The notes: a model not told the origin generated them from the sequence alone. A DNA stretch of 64,000 bases from Granulicella rosea (GCF_900188085.1 NZ_FZOU01000001.1:1-64000); one strand, 5' to 3'. Positions 44,220 through 53,214 are shown, counted from the first letter of the stretch. Numbers and translations are program-made.

Positions 44220-45230
44220 ATGTCTGAATTCGTCACCCTCGAAGAGATTCAAACCACCGCCGTCCGCATCGCCGGCGTCGCCGTCCGCACCCCGCTGGTC
44301 CGCGTGAACACCGGCCGCCTCGCCGCCGCCATCGGCTTCGAGCCACCCTTCGAGCTCTTCATCAAGGACGAGTCCGCGCAGCCCATCGGCAGCTTCAAGC
44401 TCCGCGGCGCCTTCAACATGGTCTCGCAGCTCGCGCCCGCGCAGTTGAAGCGCGGCGTGATCACCTACTCCAGCGGCAACCACGCGCAGGGCGTCGCCTA
44501 CGCGGCCCGCGCGCTCGGGTCGAAGGCCGTCATCGTCATGCCGGACAACGCGCCGGCCATCAAGCAGGCGGCCACGGCGGCGCTCGGCGCGGAGATCGTC
44601 CTCGTCGGCACGGCCAGCTCCGCGCGCAAGCTGAAGGCGGAGGAACTCGCCGCCGAGCACGGCTACACCATCATCCCGCCGTACGACCATCCGCACATCA
44701 TCGCCGGACAGGCTACCTGCGGGCTCGAAATCCTGGAGCAGTGCCCGGAGGTCGACCTCGTTTTATCGCCCGTCAGCGGCGGAGGCCTGCTCAGCGGCAC
44801 GGCGACGGCGGTCAAGCAGGCGAAGCCGGGCGTGCAGGTCTGGGGCTGCGAACCGGAGCTTGCGGCCGACGCCAAGGAGAGCTTTGACACCAAAACACTG
44901 GTCGAGTGGCCCGCCGCCATGACTACACGCACCATCGGCGACGGCCTGCGCACGCAGTCGCTCGGCCAACTGAACTTCGAGCACATCCTGAAATACGTCG
45001 ACGGCATCGTCACCGTCTCCGAGGACGAGATCTTCCGCGCCATGCGCGCGATACTGGCCGCCACCAACCTGATCCCCGAGCCGAGCGGCGCCGTGACGCT
45101 CGCCGCCGCGCTCTTCCACGCGCACGAACTGCCCCCGGCGACGAAGGTCGCGGTCATCCTGAGCGGCGGCAACGTGGAGCCGGCGCTGCTCGAACGGCTC
45201 GAAGCCGAGCTGGCCGCAACCGGCGTTTGA
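44220..45230 (+). CDS. Threonine ammonia-lyase, short form
   Basis: 336 residues. The PLP lysine is in IGSFKLRGAFNM, followed by YSSGNHAQGVAYAA and the glycine-rich phosphate loop SGGGLLSG. It deaminates L-threonine (or serine) to 2-oxobutyrate. Unlike the biosynthetic IlvA (about 510 residues), it lacks the C-terminal regulatory domain, so isoleucine feedback is not expected; a catabolic or serine-racemase-like activity is an alternative. The ATG at 44220 is chosen as the first with a complete PLP domain. Confidence 0.9.
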   Translation: MSEFVTLEEIQTTAVRIAGVAVRTPLVRVNTGRLAAAIGFEPPFELFIKDESAQPIGSFKLRGAFNMVSQLAPAQLKRGVITYSSGNHAQGVAYAARALGSKAVIVMPDNAPAIKQAATAALGAEIVLVGTASSARKLKAEELAAEHGYTIIPPYDHPHIIAGQATCGLEILEQCPEVDLVLSPVSGGGLLSGTATAVKQAKPGVQVWGCEPELAADAKESFDTKTLVEWPAAMTTRTIGDGLRTQSLGQLNFEHILKYVDGIVTVSEDEIFRAMRAILAATNLIPEPSGAVTLAAALFHAHELPPATKVAVILSGGNVEPALLERLEAELAATGV

Positions 45231-45240
45231 ACAAAAGCCG

Positions 45241-45341
45241 GGGTGCCCCATTCATCGCAGTCGCATCGCGATGAGTGGGACGTAAGCCGCCCGAGCTTCG
45301 TACCTCCCACCCATCGCAAAGGCGCGATGGATGGGGCACCC
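45241..45341. repeat. GGGTGCCCCATTC inverted repeat
   Basis: GGGTGCCCCATTCATCGC at the left and GCGATGGATGGGGCACCC at the right, with inner ATGAGTGGGACGTA / TACCTCCCACCCATCG arms. Same family as the copy at 10796. Confidence 0.8.
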
Positions 45342-45389
45342 AGGCGTCGGTGTCTCCACTCGGCGAGAATAGGCGTCTAATATCTCGAT

Positions 45390-46397
45390 ATGACTCGAAG
45401 CTCCCTTGCCGCCGCCGCGTTGTTGTTTTGTCTTCCGCTTACCGGCATGGCGCAGAAGAAAGACAAGCGCTCCGGCTACGATCGCTCCGCGCGCGCGACC
45501 GTCCTGCATGACGCGGTCGTTTACGTCGCGCCGGATGAGAACGGCGGCAAGCTGACCGAGGTCACGCCCGGCCACGAGGTCGTGATCGTCGCGCGCTCCG
45601 GCCCCTGGGTCAAGGTCTTCGCCAACACCGACACCCCCGACGACGCCGATCCCGACGCGAATGCCGATCTGATCGAGACCGAGCAGGCCTCGCCCGCCTC
45701 CGGCTGGATCAAGGACAAGGGCGTCGTCACCCTGAACACGCCCGCCGGCGACGTCGTCATGTTCGGCGCCGCCGCGAACCTCGAAGCCGAGGCCGCCGAG
45801 CCGCACGCGCCCAAGAACGCCGCAGCCTCCGCCCATCTGCTCTACCGGCGCGTCTACCAGTACTTCCCCGACTCGAAGCTGGCAGCCGACGCCGCCTGGC
45901 GCTCGGCCGACATCCGCTGGCAGATCGACCGCGCCGACATCCGCACGCTGCCCTCGGCCAAGGAGCAGGAGGCCTACCTGCGCCCACAGATCTTCGAGGG
46001 CGAGATGAAGCGCGTCATGAAGCTCTACCCGCGGACGAAGTTCGCAGCGCTGGCCGCCTACAGCCTGATCGACAACAAGCTGTGCGGCGACTGGCAGGGT
46101 CTGCCCAAATGCCCGGAGATGGAGACCACCCTCTACCTGAAGTACGCCGACCAGTACCCCGACTCGCCCAAGGCCGCCGAGGCTGAGTACAACGCCGTGT
46201 ACCGCCAGGGCGTGCTCGTCTCCATGTACCAGGTCAACGACGACCGCAAACGGTCGGACGCCGCCGTGAAGCGCACGGTCCAGTTGGCGGATGAGATGAA
46301 GGAACGATTCCCCGACTCCGACTACTCCGCCCGCGCAGCGAGCGTGGCTTATCGCGTGCGGCAGGGGATTTCGATCTTTGGGTCGGACAGGGACTAA
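45390..46397 (+). CDS. Secreted SH3-like and tetratrico-type repeat protein
   Basis: 335 residues with a signal peptide ending LTGMAQ. After the KKDKRSG linker comes an SH3-like β-domain (RATVLHDAVVYVAPDENGGKL to SGWIKDKGVVTL, about 35-115). Helical repeats follow: ASAHLLYRRVYQYFPDSKLAAD, FEGEMKRVMKLYPRTKFAALA and TLYLKYADQYPDSPKAAEAEY, TPR-like units of the YfiO/outer-membrane-assembly type. Probably a periplasmic scaffold or peptidoglycan-binding protein. Exact role is unknown. Confidence 0.78.
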   Translation: MTRSSLAAAALLFCLPLTGMAQKKDKRSGYDRSARATVLHDAVVYVAPDENGGKLTEVTPGHEVVIVARSGPWVKVFANTDTPDDADPDANADLIETEQASPASGWIKDKGVVTLNTPAGDVVMFGAAANLEAEAAEPHAPKNAAASAHLLYRRVYQYFPDSKLAADAAWRSADIRWQIDRADIRTLPSAKEQEAYLRPQIFEGEMKRVMKLYPRTKFAALAAYSLIDNKLCGDWQGLPKCPEMETTLYLKYADQYPDSPKAAEAEYNAVYRQGVLVSMYQVNDDRKRSDAAVKRTVQLADEMKERFPDSDYSARAASVAYRVRQGISIFGSDRD

Positions 46398-46445
46398 AAG
46401 CAGGAATAGGGAATGACGTTCAGAGCAGGACCACCTAAAAATCCT

Positions 46446-46538
46446 GTCATCCTGAGCGGAGCCGAAGGACCTGCTTTCTTCCGGGGCGTCATAACCGCTT
46501 CGGGCCAACGGCAGATCCTTCGCTCCGCTCAGGATGAC
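46446..46538. repeat. GTCATCCTGAGCG inverted pair
   Basis: GTCATCCTGAGCGGAGCCG and GAAGGACCTGCTTTC at the left; GCAGATCCTTCGCTCCG and CTCAGGATGAC at the right. Same family as 7228, 13385 and 31364. Confidence 0.82.
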
Positions 46539-46621
46539 ACCTTTTTTTCAGGAGGCCCGAGAATTAGTTAGCAATCGGATTCCTTCATCCCCCATGCAGC
46601 CGCGCCGGATAGAATATCCGT

Positions 46622-47524
46622 ATGCCGATCTACAAAGTCATCATCCTTGCCATCGTGCAGGGTCTTGCCGAACTTCTCCCCGTGTCGAGCTCCGCTCACG
46701 TCGTCGTCGCCGAAAAGCTGCTGGGGCTGGACCCCTCCTCGCCCGAGATGACGCTGCTGCTGGTGATGCTCCATACCGGCACCATGTTCGCGGTGATCGT
46801 CTACTTCTGGAAGACCTGGGGCAAGACCTACTTCTCCTCGGCGGACGCCTTCAAGCGTGTCGCCATCCGCATCATCTGGGCGACCGCGCTCACCGGCATC
46901 ATCGGCGAGGCGCTGGTCAAGCTGATCGAAAAGACCGCCTTCGCTGGTCAGCCCAAGGCCGAGATCGAGCTGCTCTTCAGCCGCCTGGACCTGATCGCAC
47001 CCGCACTTTTCGCCGCCGGACTGGTCATCCTGATCGCCGGGCTGAAGGAGCGCGGCGAAATCGCCTCCACCGTCAAGGAGTCCATCACCGGCATCGGCGG
47101 CGGCGGCAGCGTGACCATGAAGCAGGCCGGCGTCATCGGCGCCGTGCAGGGTCTGGCGCTTCCCTTCCGCGGCTTCTCGCGTTCAGGTTCGACCATCTCC
47201 GCCGGCATGCTGGTCGGCGCCACCCGCGAGCGCGCCGAACGCTTCAGCTTCGCACTGGCCGTCGTGCTCACGCCGCCGGTCGTCGCGCGCGAAGCCATGC
47301 GCCTGCTGAAGGCCTCGCACGAGGCCGCAGCCGCCGGTACGCCGATCGACCTGCACGCGAGCCTGGTGTCCAGCCTGCTGGGCATGGTCTTCGCCTTCTT
47401 CGGCGGCCTGATCGGGCTGAAGTGGCTTTCGGTCTGGCTTGAGTCGGGCAAGTGGTATCTGTTCGGGATTTACTGCATCGTCGCAAGCTGTGTCGTGTTT
47501 TACCTGCACACGCAGGGCTACTAA
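46622..47524 (+). CDS. uppP: Undecaprenyl-diphosphatase
   Basis: 300 residues with eight or so membrane spans. The signatures are VQGLAELLPVSSSAHVV (near residues 12-28) and GFSRSGSTISAGML (near residues 185-198), each with the conserved Ser and Arg needed for catalysis. It removes the terminal phosphate from undecaprenyl diphosphate, regenerating the lipid carrier for peptidoglycan synthesis, and confers bacitracin tolerance. Ends 142 bp before a lower-GC minus-strand gene. Confidence 0.95.
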   Translation: MPIYKVIILAIVQGLAELLPVSSSAHVVVAEKLLGLDPSSPEMTLLLVMLHTGTMFAVIVYFWKTWGKTYFSSADAFKRVAIRIIWATALTGIIGEALVKLIEKTAFAGQPKAEIELLFSRLDLIAPALFAAGLVILIAGLKERGEIASTVKESITGIGGGGSVTMKQAGVIGAVQGLALPFRGFSRSGSTISAGMLVGATRERAERFSFALAVVLTPPVVAREAMRLLKASHEAAAAGTPIDLHASLVSSLLGMVFAFFGGLIGLKWLSVWLESGKWYLFGIYCIVASCVVFYLHTQGY

Positions 47525-47665
47525 ACTGCGACTCCAGCAATTAGTGAAAGACCGTAGCTGGAAAACATTTGAAAACTTAATGTTCTTGTTGATTGAACCT
47601 CCTGATGGAGCGGGCGGAACAGAGCAAGTATTACTTGAGGCAACAACAGTGCCTGATTAATGCCC

Positions 47666-48181
47666 TCATCTGGCCTTCGCCGCGTTGCGGCGGTACCTCG
47701 CAGAGAAGATTGCTAATGGGAGATTGTTCAAGAGTATGAGCGTGCTGCGATTGAAGATGTTCTCAGGTCTATATGCCCAATGAATCACGAAATAGACCCC
47801 ATTTAGCCAGAGGAAACTGCCGGCCAATCGAAAAACTAACGAGCTAGATACGGGCCCTGAAATCAGCCGAGTCAATAGCGCAACAAGAAAAAACGATCCG
47901 AAAGTCAAAATCGATAGCCAGATGGAAAAATGTGAAGCTTTCCTTTGTGTGCTGCTTACTTCGATAAGTGGTTTCCACTCGGAGCGCACGCGATAGACCG
48001 GAAAAGTGAAAATCGTCGTCAGTGCGTAGCCGATCAGCAGCGGGGTTGCTATCACTAGTTCCTGATCCGTGGTTCCAACAGGACTCCAACCAATCAGCAG
48101 CGAAAGACCAAGCACACTAATAACAGCACCGTAGCAGAAGCAAAACTTTGCGAATATCGTCCTCATGGTGTTGTCACACAT
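47666..48181 (-). CDS. Four-span membrane protein, unknown, low GC
   Basis: 171 residues with spans near MRTIFAKFCFCYGAVISVLGLSLLI, LVIATPLLIGYALTTIFTFPV, FSIWLSILTFGSFFLVALL and FRLAGSFLWLNGVYFVIHWAY. The composition is clearly AT-richer than the surroundings, marking a transferred gene. The start may also be M6 (48166). Not a recognised family. It sits between uppP and a toxin-antitoxin pair. Confidence 0.65.
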   Translation of the reverse strand: MCDNTMRTIFAKFCFCYGAVISVLGLSLLIGWSPVGTTDQELVIATPLLIGYALTTIFTFPVYRVRSEWKPLIEVSSTQRKASHFSIWLSILTFGSFFLVALLTRLISGPVSSSLVFRLAGSFLWLNGVYFVIHWAYRPENIFNRSTLILLNNLPLAIFSARYRRNAAKAR

Positions 48182-48259
48182 TTGTATATATCGATTCGTC
48201 GGGGGCCTTTGCTTTTCTGGTTTGTCATCCTCGCAGAGAATCTGCTTTTCCAGGAGCAG

Positions 48260-48679
48260 CTAAGAATCCCACGGATTATGGAGCCTAACGCCGGTAGAGG
48301 CAAAGTCGGTGACATTTCTGGTAACGACCGTCAACCCATGCACCAAAGCCGTCGCCGCGATCATGGCGTCACGCTCCGGCTTTGGGTTCGGAACGTGAAG
48401 AGCCGCGCAACATTGTGCGACCTCCACGTCGAGGGATAGGATGCGCCCCTCAAATCCCGGCAATACGCGATCTTCGATCCATGTCCGCAGAAGAGAAGAC
48501 TGTAGGGGATCATGCCGTTCCAACCGCAGCATCCCTAGCTGCAGTTCAAAAATCGTCACGGTCGACAGATAAAGGAAGATCGACGGAACACCTTGCGCCC
48601 AGCGAAGAACCCCAGGATCGGCCTTGCGAGATCTTGGGGAACGCAACTCCGAAATGACGTTTGTGTCGAGAAGGTACAT
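48260..48679 (-). CDS. PIN-domain ribonuclease toxin, VapC/FitB type
   Basis: 139 residues. The four acidic PIN residues are visible in MYLLDTNVISEL (D5), FELQLGML (E), KPERDAMIAATAL (D) and TRNVTDF (D). VapC toxins cleave tRNA or rRNA; here the target is unknown. Its ATG overlaps the antitoxin stop by one base (TGATG), the standard order for Phd-type pairs. Confidence 0.92.
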   Translation of the reverse strand: MYLLDTNVISELRSPRSRKADPGVLRWAQGVPSIFLYLSTVTIFELQLGMLRLERHDPLQSSLLRTWIEDRVLPGFEGRILSLDVEVAQCCAALHVPNPKPERDAMIAATALVHGLTVVTRNVTDFASTGVRLHNPWDS

Positions 48680-48927
48680 CAGGAGAGATCGATCTCGCGA
48701 GGATAACCGCTCAGGCGGGGTGGATCGAAATCGAACTCGGGCGTCCCTTCGGGCATGGCAAGCAGTTCGAGGATACTCTTGCCTCGCCCGTACAGCTTCT
48801 GGTACTCCGCCATGGTGAGAAGCACGTGCGTATAGATGCCTTTGTCTGCGATGTAGACCGGCCCCGAATGCGCCGATTTCATCGCATCTTCCATTTCAAT
48901 CTCAGAACCGGTAAAGGTCGTGGCCAC
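48679..48927 (-). CDS. Phd/YefM-like antitoxin
   Basis: 82 residues from a GTG at 48927: GGAGGTGTCGCC precedes it, with a clear SD at 6 bases. The N-terminus VATTFTGSEIEMEDAMKSA and the segment PVYIADKGIYTHVLLTMAEYQKLYG are the Phd/YefM fold that binds DNA and the toxin. The tail (FDFDPPRLSGYPREIDLS) would wrap the PIN toxin. It also probably represses the operon. Confidence 0.82.
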   Translation of the reverse strand: MATTFTGSEIEMEDAMKSAHSGPVYIADKGIYTHVLLTMAEYQKLYGRGKSILELLAMPEGTPEFDFDPPRLSGYPREIDLS

Positions 48928-48958
48928 GGCGACACCTCCGATATGACAACAGCGCTTC

Positions 48959-49312
48959 CTACCGCCGAGTATAAACCCACGCCCACCATACCAGCGGCAC
49001 CTGTAACGGCAGCCTCGCCCACAAAGCCCATTGCGGGATTTGCGCCCAGCTTGCGTGGTCCAGCGCCATCTGGATGTTTGCGGGCATGACGCAAAGGAGC
49101 AGCGCGATGATTCCCCACGCAGCAGCCATCCGCGTCGGCGGATACAGCAGACCGACTCCCCCGGCGATCTCCGCAACGCCGCTGATCTGGACGAGCAGAC
49201 GCGGGTCCGACAGGTACGGCGGCATGATCTTCATATAGATAGGCGTAAAGACGAAGTGTAGGATGCCCGCGACGATGAAGATGGCTGCGTACAGGAGGCG
49301 GGCTGGGGTCAT
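48959..49312 (-). CDS. DoxX-family membrane protein
   Basis: 117 residues, four spans: LLYAAIFIVAGILHFVF, LLVQISGVAEIAGGVGLLY, MAAAWGIIALLLCVMPANI and ALWARLPLQVPLVWWAWVY. IVAGILHFVFTPIYMKIMPPYL is the typical DoxX opening with the conserved P-Y. Members have been linked to redox stress in Mycobacterium and to thiosulfate oxidation in Acidianus, but the role varies. 31 bp upstream of the antitoxin on the same strand. Confidence 0.85.
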   Translation of the reverse strand: MTPARLLYAAIFIVAGILHFVFTPIYMKIMPPYLSDPRLLVQISGVAEIAGGVGLLYPPTRMAAAWGIIALLLCVMPANIQMALDHASWAQIPQWALWARLPLQVPLVWWAWVYTRR

Positions 49313-49420
49313 GGCTTGAATCGTGGCAGCTTAGCGACTGAAATGCAAAAGCAGTTCCTCCGCTGCGCGAAGGATGACAAACAAATTGCGGCGGATGAAA
49401 ACAAGAAGATAAGCAGACGA

Positions 49421-49450
49421 AAGCGGCGGCAGGCCTGGGCCCGCCGCCGC
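49421..49450. terminator. GC-rich hairpin between DoxX and the four-helix protein
   Basis: AGCGGCGGC at 49421-49429 pairs with GCCGCCGCT at 49442-49450, with CTTTT after it on the plus strand. It lies about 20 bp beyond the stop of the four-helix-bundle gene on the minus strand. Confidence 0.6.
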
Positions 49451-49468
49451 TCTTTTCCAGCAAAAAAA

Positions 49469-49936
49469 CTACTTCTTCGCCAGCGCATCCCGATGGTCGC
49501 GCACATAGTCGTGCGAGCTGAGGATGTGTGCCGCCTGCTCCGACAGCAACTGGTGCAGCGGCAGCGGAAGCTCCTGCGAGAGAGCGTCCTTGTAAGTCTT
49601 CTTTGCCTCGTCCTCGCCCTGTTCGGCGGTGGCGAGCAGGCTGTGATCGTCCGGCGTGGAGAGCTTGGCCTTCAGGTCGCCCCACGCGCGGTGCAGCTTG
49701 CCGGCCGTCGTGCCGGTCTCGTGGACATCGGCGACGCCGTGGCGGTGCAGCTCGTTTTCCAGCTCGCCGCGGAACTGGGCGCGCTTCAGAGACTCAGCCA
49801 GAAAATAACGCTTCAGCGTCTCGTCCTTCAGGTGCTCGCCGAGGTCGGCAAAGCCCTTCTGTCCATCGATGAGGACGTTGATGACTTCTTTGATGGCGAG
49901 TTCCACTTCGTGGGTCTTGGCGGTATCGGTCGGCAT
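49469..49936 (-). CDS. PA2169-type four-helix-bundle protein (DUF2383)
   Basis: 155 residues: EVELAIKEVINVLIDGQKGF, DLGEHLKDETLKRYFLAESL, QFRGELENELHRHGVADVHE, then HRAWGDLKAKLSTPDDHSLLATAEQGEDEAKKTYKDAL. This is the ferritin-like four-helix family with conserved E and H in a possible metal site. Members are general-stress proteins; PA2169 is one. The start MPTDTAKTHEVEL is chosen by position of the first helix. The longer ORF across ftsK is an antisense shadow. It is alone, upstream of a structured leader region. Confidence 0.85.
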   Translation of the reverse strand: MPTDTAKTHEVELAIKEVINVLIDGQKGFADLGEHLKDETLKRYFLAESLKRAQFRGELENELHRHGVADVHETGTTAGKLHRAWGDLKAKLSTPDDHSLLATAEQGEDEAKKTYKDALSQELPLPLHQLLSEQAAHILSSHDYVRDHRDALAKK

Positions 49937-50290
49937 AGTGATAATCCTTCTCTGGATATGACGTGTTTGCGGCTGATGCAGGGTCCGCCGGCTGAGTGCG
50001 ATTCTCCTTCGCCGGCGGCAGTCGGGAGAAATCGCGAAAACCCCGATCCCCTGACAGCCGTATGTTGTGTCCGGGCGGCGACTTGGCCGCCCCATCCGTA
50101 CTGAGCTACTAGATGCCGCTACCCTCTCAGGGTTTGCATCCTGATTCCGGCATTTCGGGAGTTGCCCCCACGCTTGCGCGCTCTGGTGTAATGGCGTTAG
50201 TCCGTACAGCCAGCGAAAGTCTTCCCTGTACGCCGGTTTTCCGCCTTCAGCGCCCGCCGCTGGAGGTCTTGGGCCATTTGAGGAAATGCG
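49937..50290. other. 354-bp intergenic region upstream of ftsK and the four-helix gene
   Basis: Holds the promoters of both divergent genes. A strong hairpin, GGGCGGCgacttgGCCGCCC, lies at 50073-50092, with complementary segments around it. The minus-strand text GATCGGGGTTTTCGCGATTTCTCCC nearby is also palindromic-looking. A riboswitch or leader RNA is possible; I could not assign it to any known class. GAGGAA lies 8 bases before the ftsK ATG. Confidence 0.5.
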
Positions 50291-53140
50291 ATGAACTCTC
50301 TCCGACTCGTCTCGACGCCGACCCGCTACCGCCGCCTGAATGAGATTCTCGGCATGACCGTCCTCGTCGCGGCCACGCTGCTGCTGCTGGCGCTGGCAAG
50401 TTATACCCCGTCGGACCCCTCGCTCGACACGGTCGGCGGATACGCGACCGGCCGGCCCGCGCACAACTGGACCGGCATGCTGGGCGCCTATCTCTCGGAC
50501 GGCACGCTGCAGCTCTTCGGCGTCGCCGCGTTCCTGCTGCCGCTGATGCTCGCCCGCGTGGGCGCCTGCTGGGTCCGGTCGAAGCCCGCCGGCTCGCCGC
50601 TGGCAAAGACCGTCGGCCTCGGCCTTTGGCTGGTCTTCGGCACCGCCGCGATCGCCCTGCTGCCTGGCCATGCTCTCTGGCGCGGCGCGCTGCCGGTCGA
50701 AGGCGTCATCGGCCGCCTGGTCGCCGACTTCATGATCCTGCTGCTGAACCTGCCGGGAACCTGCGTCGTCGTCGCCCTGATGGTCGTGCTTTCGCTCTAC
50801 CTCGCAACTACCTTTACCTTCAACACCGCGCAGGAGTGGGCGACGACCCGGCTGTCGTTCGTCGGCACGGCCCGCGAGTGGTGGACGAACTGGCGCGGCA
50901 AGCGCAAGGGCGCCGCCATCGACCCCGCCCTGATCATGGAGGACGGCGAGATCATCGGCAGCAAGCGCGAGAAGATCGACGCCGAGCTGCATCGCGAGAG
51001 CGAGCTGGCCGCCCAGCGCGCCGCGAAGGAGGGCGTCCTCGAACCCGAGACCACCCTGCTCGGCGGTCTCTTCTCCTGGTGGAACCGCCGTCGCGGCAAG
51101 GAAGACGTCGTCTCGATCGTCCCGGACGAGCACGAGGAGACCCCGGCGAGCGCCTCCATGTGGCGCGGCATGCCCCGCACGAACGTCGACGCGCCGCCGG
51201 TCACCGCGCTCAGCACCGCCGCCGCCGCCGCCGCGCCGTTCGCGCAGGCGCTGGCCGCCGCCGCCGCTCCCCTGCCGCCGCAGCCGGACGAGATCGACTT
51301 CTTCCAGCCCTCGCACGACGCGCACCCGCATGACCTCTACGCCCGCAACGTGCAGTATGGCGAACCGGAGGAGGAAGAGCCGTTCAGCTTCGTCAGCCAG
51401 CGCGCGACAGAGCCGGAGCCCGTGCAGGCCATCTTCGAGCGGGAGTTCCCCCGCGAGATAGCACGCGAAATGCCCAGGGAAGCGCCGCGCGAGTTGCCCG
51501 CCGCCCTCCCGGAGCCGGTCGCCTACACGCCGCCGCTCCCGCGCGCCGTGCCGCTCTCCGCGCCCATTGCCGCCGCGCCGCCGCTGCCGCAGCTTCCCCA
51601 GACCAACGAGAACATCTCCTTCGGCCGCCGCGCCGACACCGACGTGAAGGCCGTCGCCATGACCGCCAAGTCGGTTCGCGGCTACAAGCTGCCGCCGTCC
51701 TCGCTGCTCTTCCAGAGCGAGGAACAGGCCGTCGTCCGCGAAGAGGCCCTGCGCGAAGAGGCCAAGGTGCTGGTCGAAAAGTGCGGTGAGTTCGGCGTCG
51801 ACGGGCAGGTCGTCCAGATCAACCCCGGCCCCGTCGTCACCACCTTCGAGTTCCGCCCGGACGCCGGCGTCAAGGTCGCCCGCATCACCGGCCTGGCCGA
51901 CGACCTCTGCCTCGCCATGGCGGCCGAGTCCATCCTGATCGAGCGCATGGCCGGCAAGTCCACCGTCGGCATCCAGGTGCCGAACACCGACCGCGAAACC
52001 ATCTGGCTGCGCGACGTCGTCGAGTGCGAGTCCTTCGCCCAGAGTAAGAGCAAACTTGCGATTGCTCTGGGAAAAGACATCAACGGCCGCATCGTCACCG
52101 CCGACCTCGCCAGCATGCCGCACGTACTGATCGCCGGTTCGACCGGCTCGGGTAAATCGGTCGCGATCAACGCGATGATCATGTCGGTCCTCTTCAAGAG
52201 CACGCCCGAGCAGGTCCGCATGATCCTCGTCGACCCCAAACGCGTCGAGCTGGGCATGTACGAGGGCATCCCGCACCTCTTCACCCCGATCATCACCGAG
52301 GCCAAGCTCGCCGCCAACGCCCTGCGCAACGCGGTGAAGGAGATGGAGCGCCGGCTGAAGCTGCTGGCCGCCAACCACGTCCGCAACATCGACCAGTTCA
52401 ACAAGCTCTTCGACAACGGCAGCGAATACCTCTTCGAGGACGTCAACCAGGAGCCGCTGCCCTACATCATCATCATCATCGACGAGCTCGCCGACCTGAT
52501 GATGCTCGACCGCTCGAACGTCGAAGAGTCCATCACGCGCCTCGCGCAGATGGCGCGCGCGGTCGGCATCCACCTGATCCTCGCGACGCAGCGGCCCTCG
52601 GTCGACGTCATCACCGGCCTCATCAAGGCCAACGTGCCGACGCGTATGAGCTTCCGCCTCGCCACCAAGGTCGACTCCCGCACCATCATCGACTCGAACG
52701 GCGCCGAGAGCCTGCTGGGCCGCGGCGACATGCTCTACCTGCCGCCGGGAACCAGCCGTCTGCAACGCGTCCACGCACCCTTCGTGACGGAGAAAGAGAT
52801 CTCCGCCGTCACCGAGTTCTGGCGCGCACAGGGCGAAGCCGAGTACGTCGAAGGCTTCCTCGAAGGTCCGAAGGATGAGAACGGCAAGCCCGAGAGCGGC
52901 GAGAGCGACGGCAACGACGACGACCCGATGTACGACGACGCCGTCAAACTGGTCTTCGAGTTCGGCAAGGCCAGCACGTCCCTGCTGCAGCGCCGTCTGC
53001 GCATCGGCTACGGTCGCGCTGCCCACCTGGTGGACATGATGTACAACGACGGCCTGGTCGGTCCGGCCGACGGCTCCAAGCCCCGCGAGCTGCTGAAACC
53101 GCAGAGCTGGCTGGCGGAGATGGAATCATCGGTGCGGTAA
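50291..53140 (+). CDS. ftsK: DNA translocase FtsK
   Basis: 949 residues. Four membrane spans in the first 190 residues anchor it at the division septum. A Pro/Ala/Glu-rich linker (about 200-440) follows. The motor has Walker A GSTGSGKSVAINAM near residue 617 and Walker B IIIIDELADLMM near 728, plus LATQRPSVDVITGLIKANVP and FRLATKVDSRTIID. The C-terminal winged-helix γ domain (DDAVKLVFEFGKASTSLLQRR onward) binds KOPS-like sites. It pumps chromosome ends apart and activates XerCD. Start is supported by GAGGAA upstream. Confidence 0.96.
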   Translation: MNSLRLVSTPTRYRRLNEILGMTVLVAATLLLLALASYTPSDPSLDTVGGYATGRPAHNWTGMLGAYLSDGTLQLFGVAAFLLPLMLARVGACWVRSKPAGSPLAKTVGLGLWLVFGTAAIALLPGHALWRGALPVEGVIGRLVADFMILLLNLPGTCVVVALMVVLSLYLATTFTFNTAQEWATTRLSFVGTAREWWTNWRGKRKGAAIDPALIMEDGEIIGSKREKIDAELHRESELAAQRAAKEGVLEPETTLLGGLFSWWNRRRGKEDVVSIVPDEHEETPASASMWRGMPRTNVDAPPVTALSTAAAAAAPFAQALAAAAAPLPPQPDEIDFFQPSHDAHPHDLYARNVQYGEPEEEEPFSFVSQRATEPEPVQAIFEREFPREIAREMPREAPRELPAALPEPVAYTPPLPRAVPLSAPIAAAPPLPQLPQTNENISFGRRADTDVKAVAMTAKSVRGYKLPPSSLLFQSEEQAVVREEALREEAKVLVEKCGEFGVDGQVVQINPGPVVTTFEFRPDAGVKVARITGLADDLCLAMAAESILIERMAGKSTVGIQVPNTDRETIWLRDVVECESFAQSKSKLAIALGKDINGRIVTADLASMPHVLIAGSTGSGKSVAINAMIMSVLFKSTPEQVRMILVDPKRVELGMYEGIPHLFTPIITEAKLAANALRNAVKEMERRLKLLAANHVRNIDQFNKLFDNGSEYLFEDVNQEPLPYIIIIIDELADLMMLDRSNVEESITRLAQMARAVGIHLILATQRPSVDVITGLIKANVPTRMSFRLATKVDSRTIIDSNGAESLLGRGDMLYLPPGTSRLQRVHAPFVTEKEISAVTEFWRAQGEAEYVEGFLEGPKDENGKPESGESDGNDDDPMYDDAVKLVFEFGKASTSLLQRRLRIGYGRAAHLVDMMYNDGLVGPADGSKPRELLKPQSWLAEMESSVR

Positions 53141-53156
53141 GGAACGCGGCAATCAG

Positions 53157-53187
53157 CGATGGGCACGGGATCATCCCGTGCCCATCG
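53157..53187 (+). terminator. Perfect hairpin after ftsK
   Basis: CGATGGGCACGGGAT is followed by CATCCCGTGCCCATCG, a 13-14-bp stem with almost no loop, 17 bp after the ftsK stop. It lacks a good T run, so rho-independent function is likely but not certain. Confidence 0.65.
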
Positions 53188-53214
53188 CTTTGCCGTTCGT
53201 AGCCATCGATGCCG

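Noticed and set aside
47439-47660. A 73-codon plus frame after uppP
   Set aside because: It overlaps the uppP coding end in another frame and has no ribosome site; the AT-rich remainder has no family match.
50029-50110. A tRNA-like TAGCTCAGT segment on the minus strand
   Set aside because: The acceptor, anticodon and T arms do not form in the expected spacing.
49469-53026. A 1185-codon open frame on the minus strand across ftsK
   Set aside because: It is antisense to FtsK, whose motor motifs are intact. The only real part is the four-helix-bundle protein at its C-terminus.
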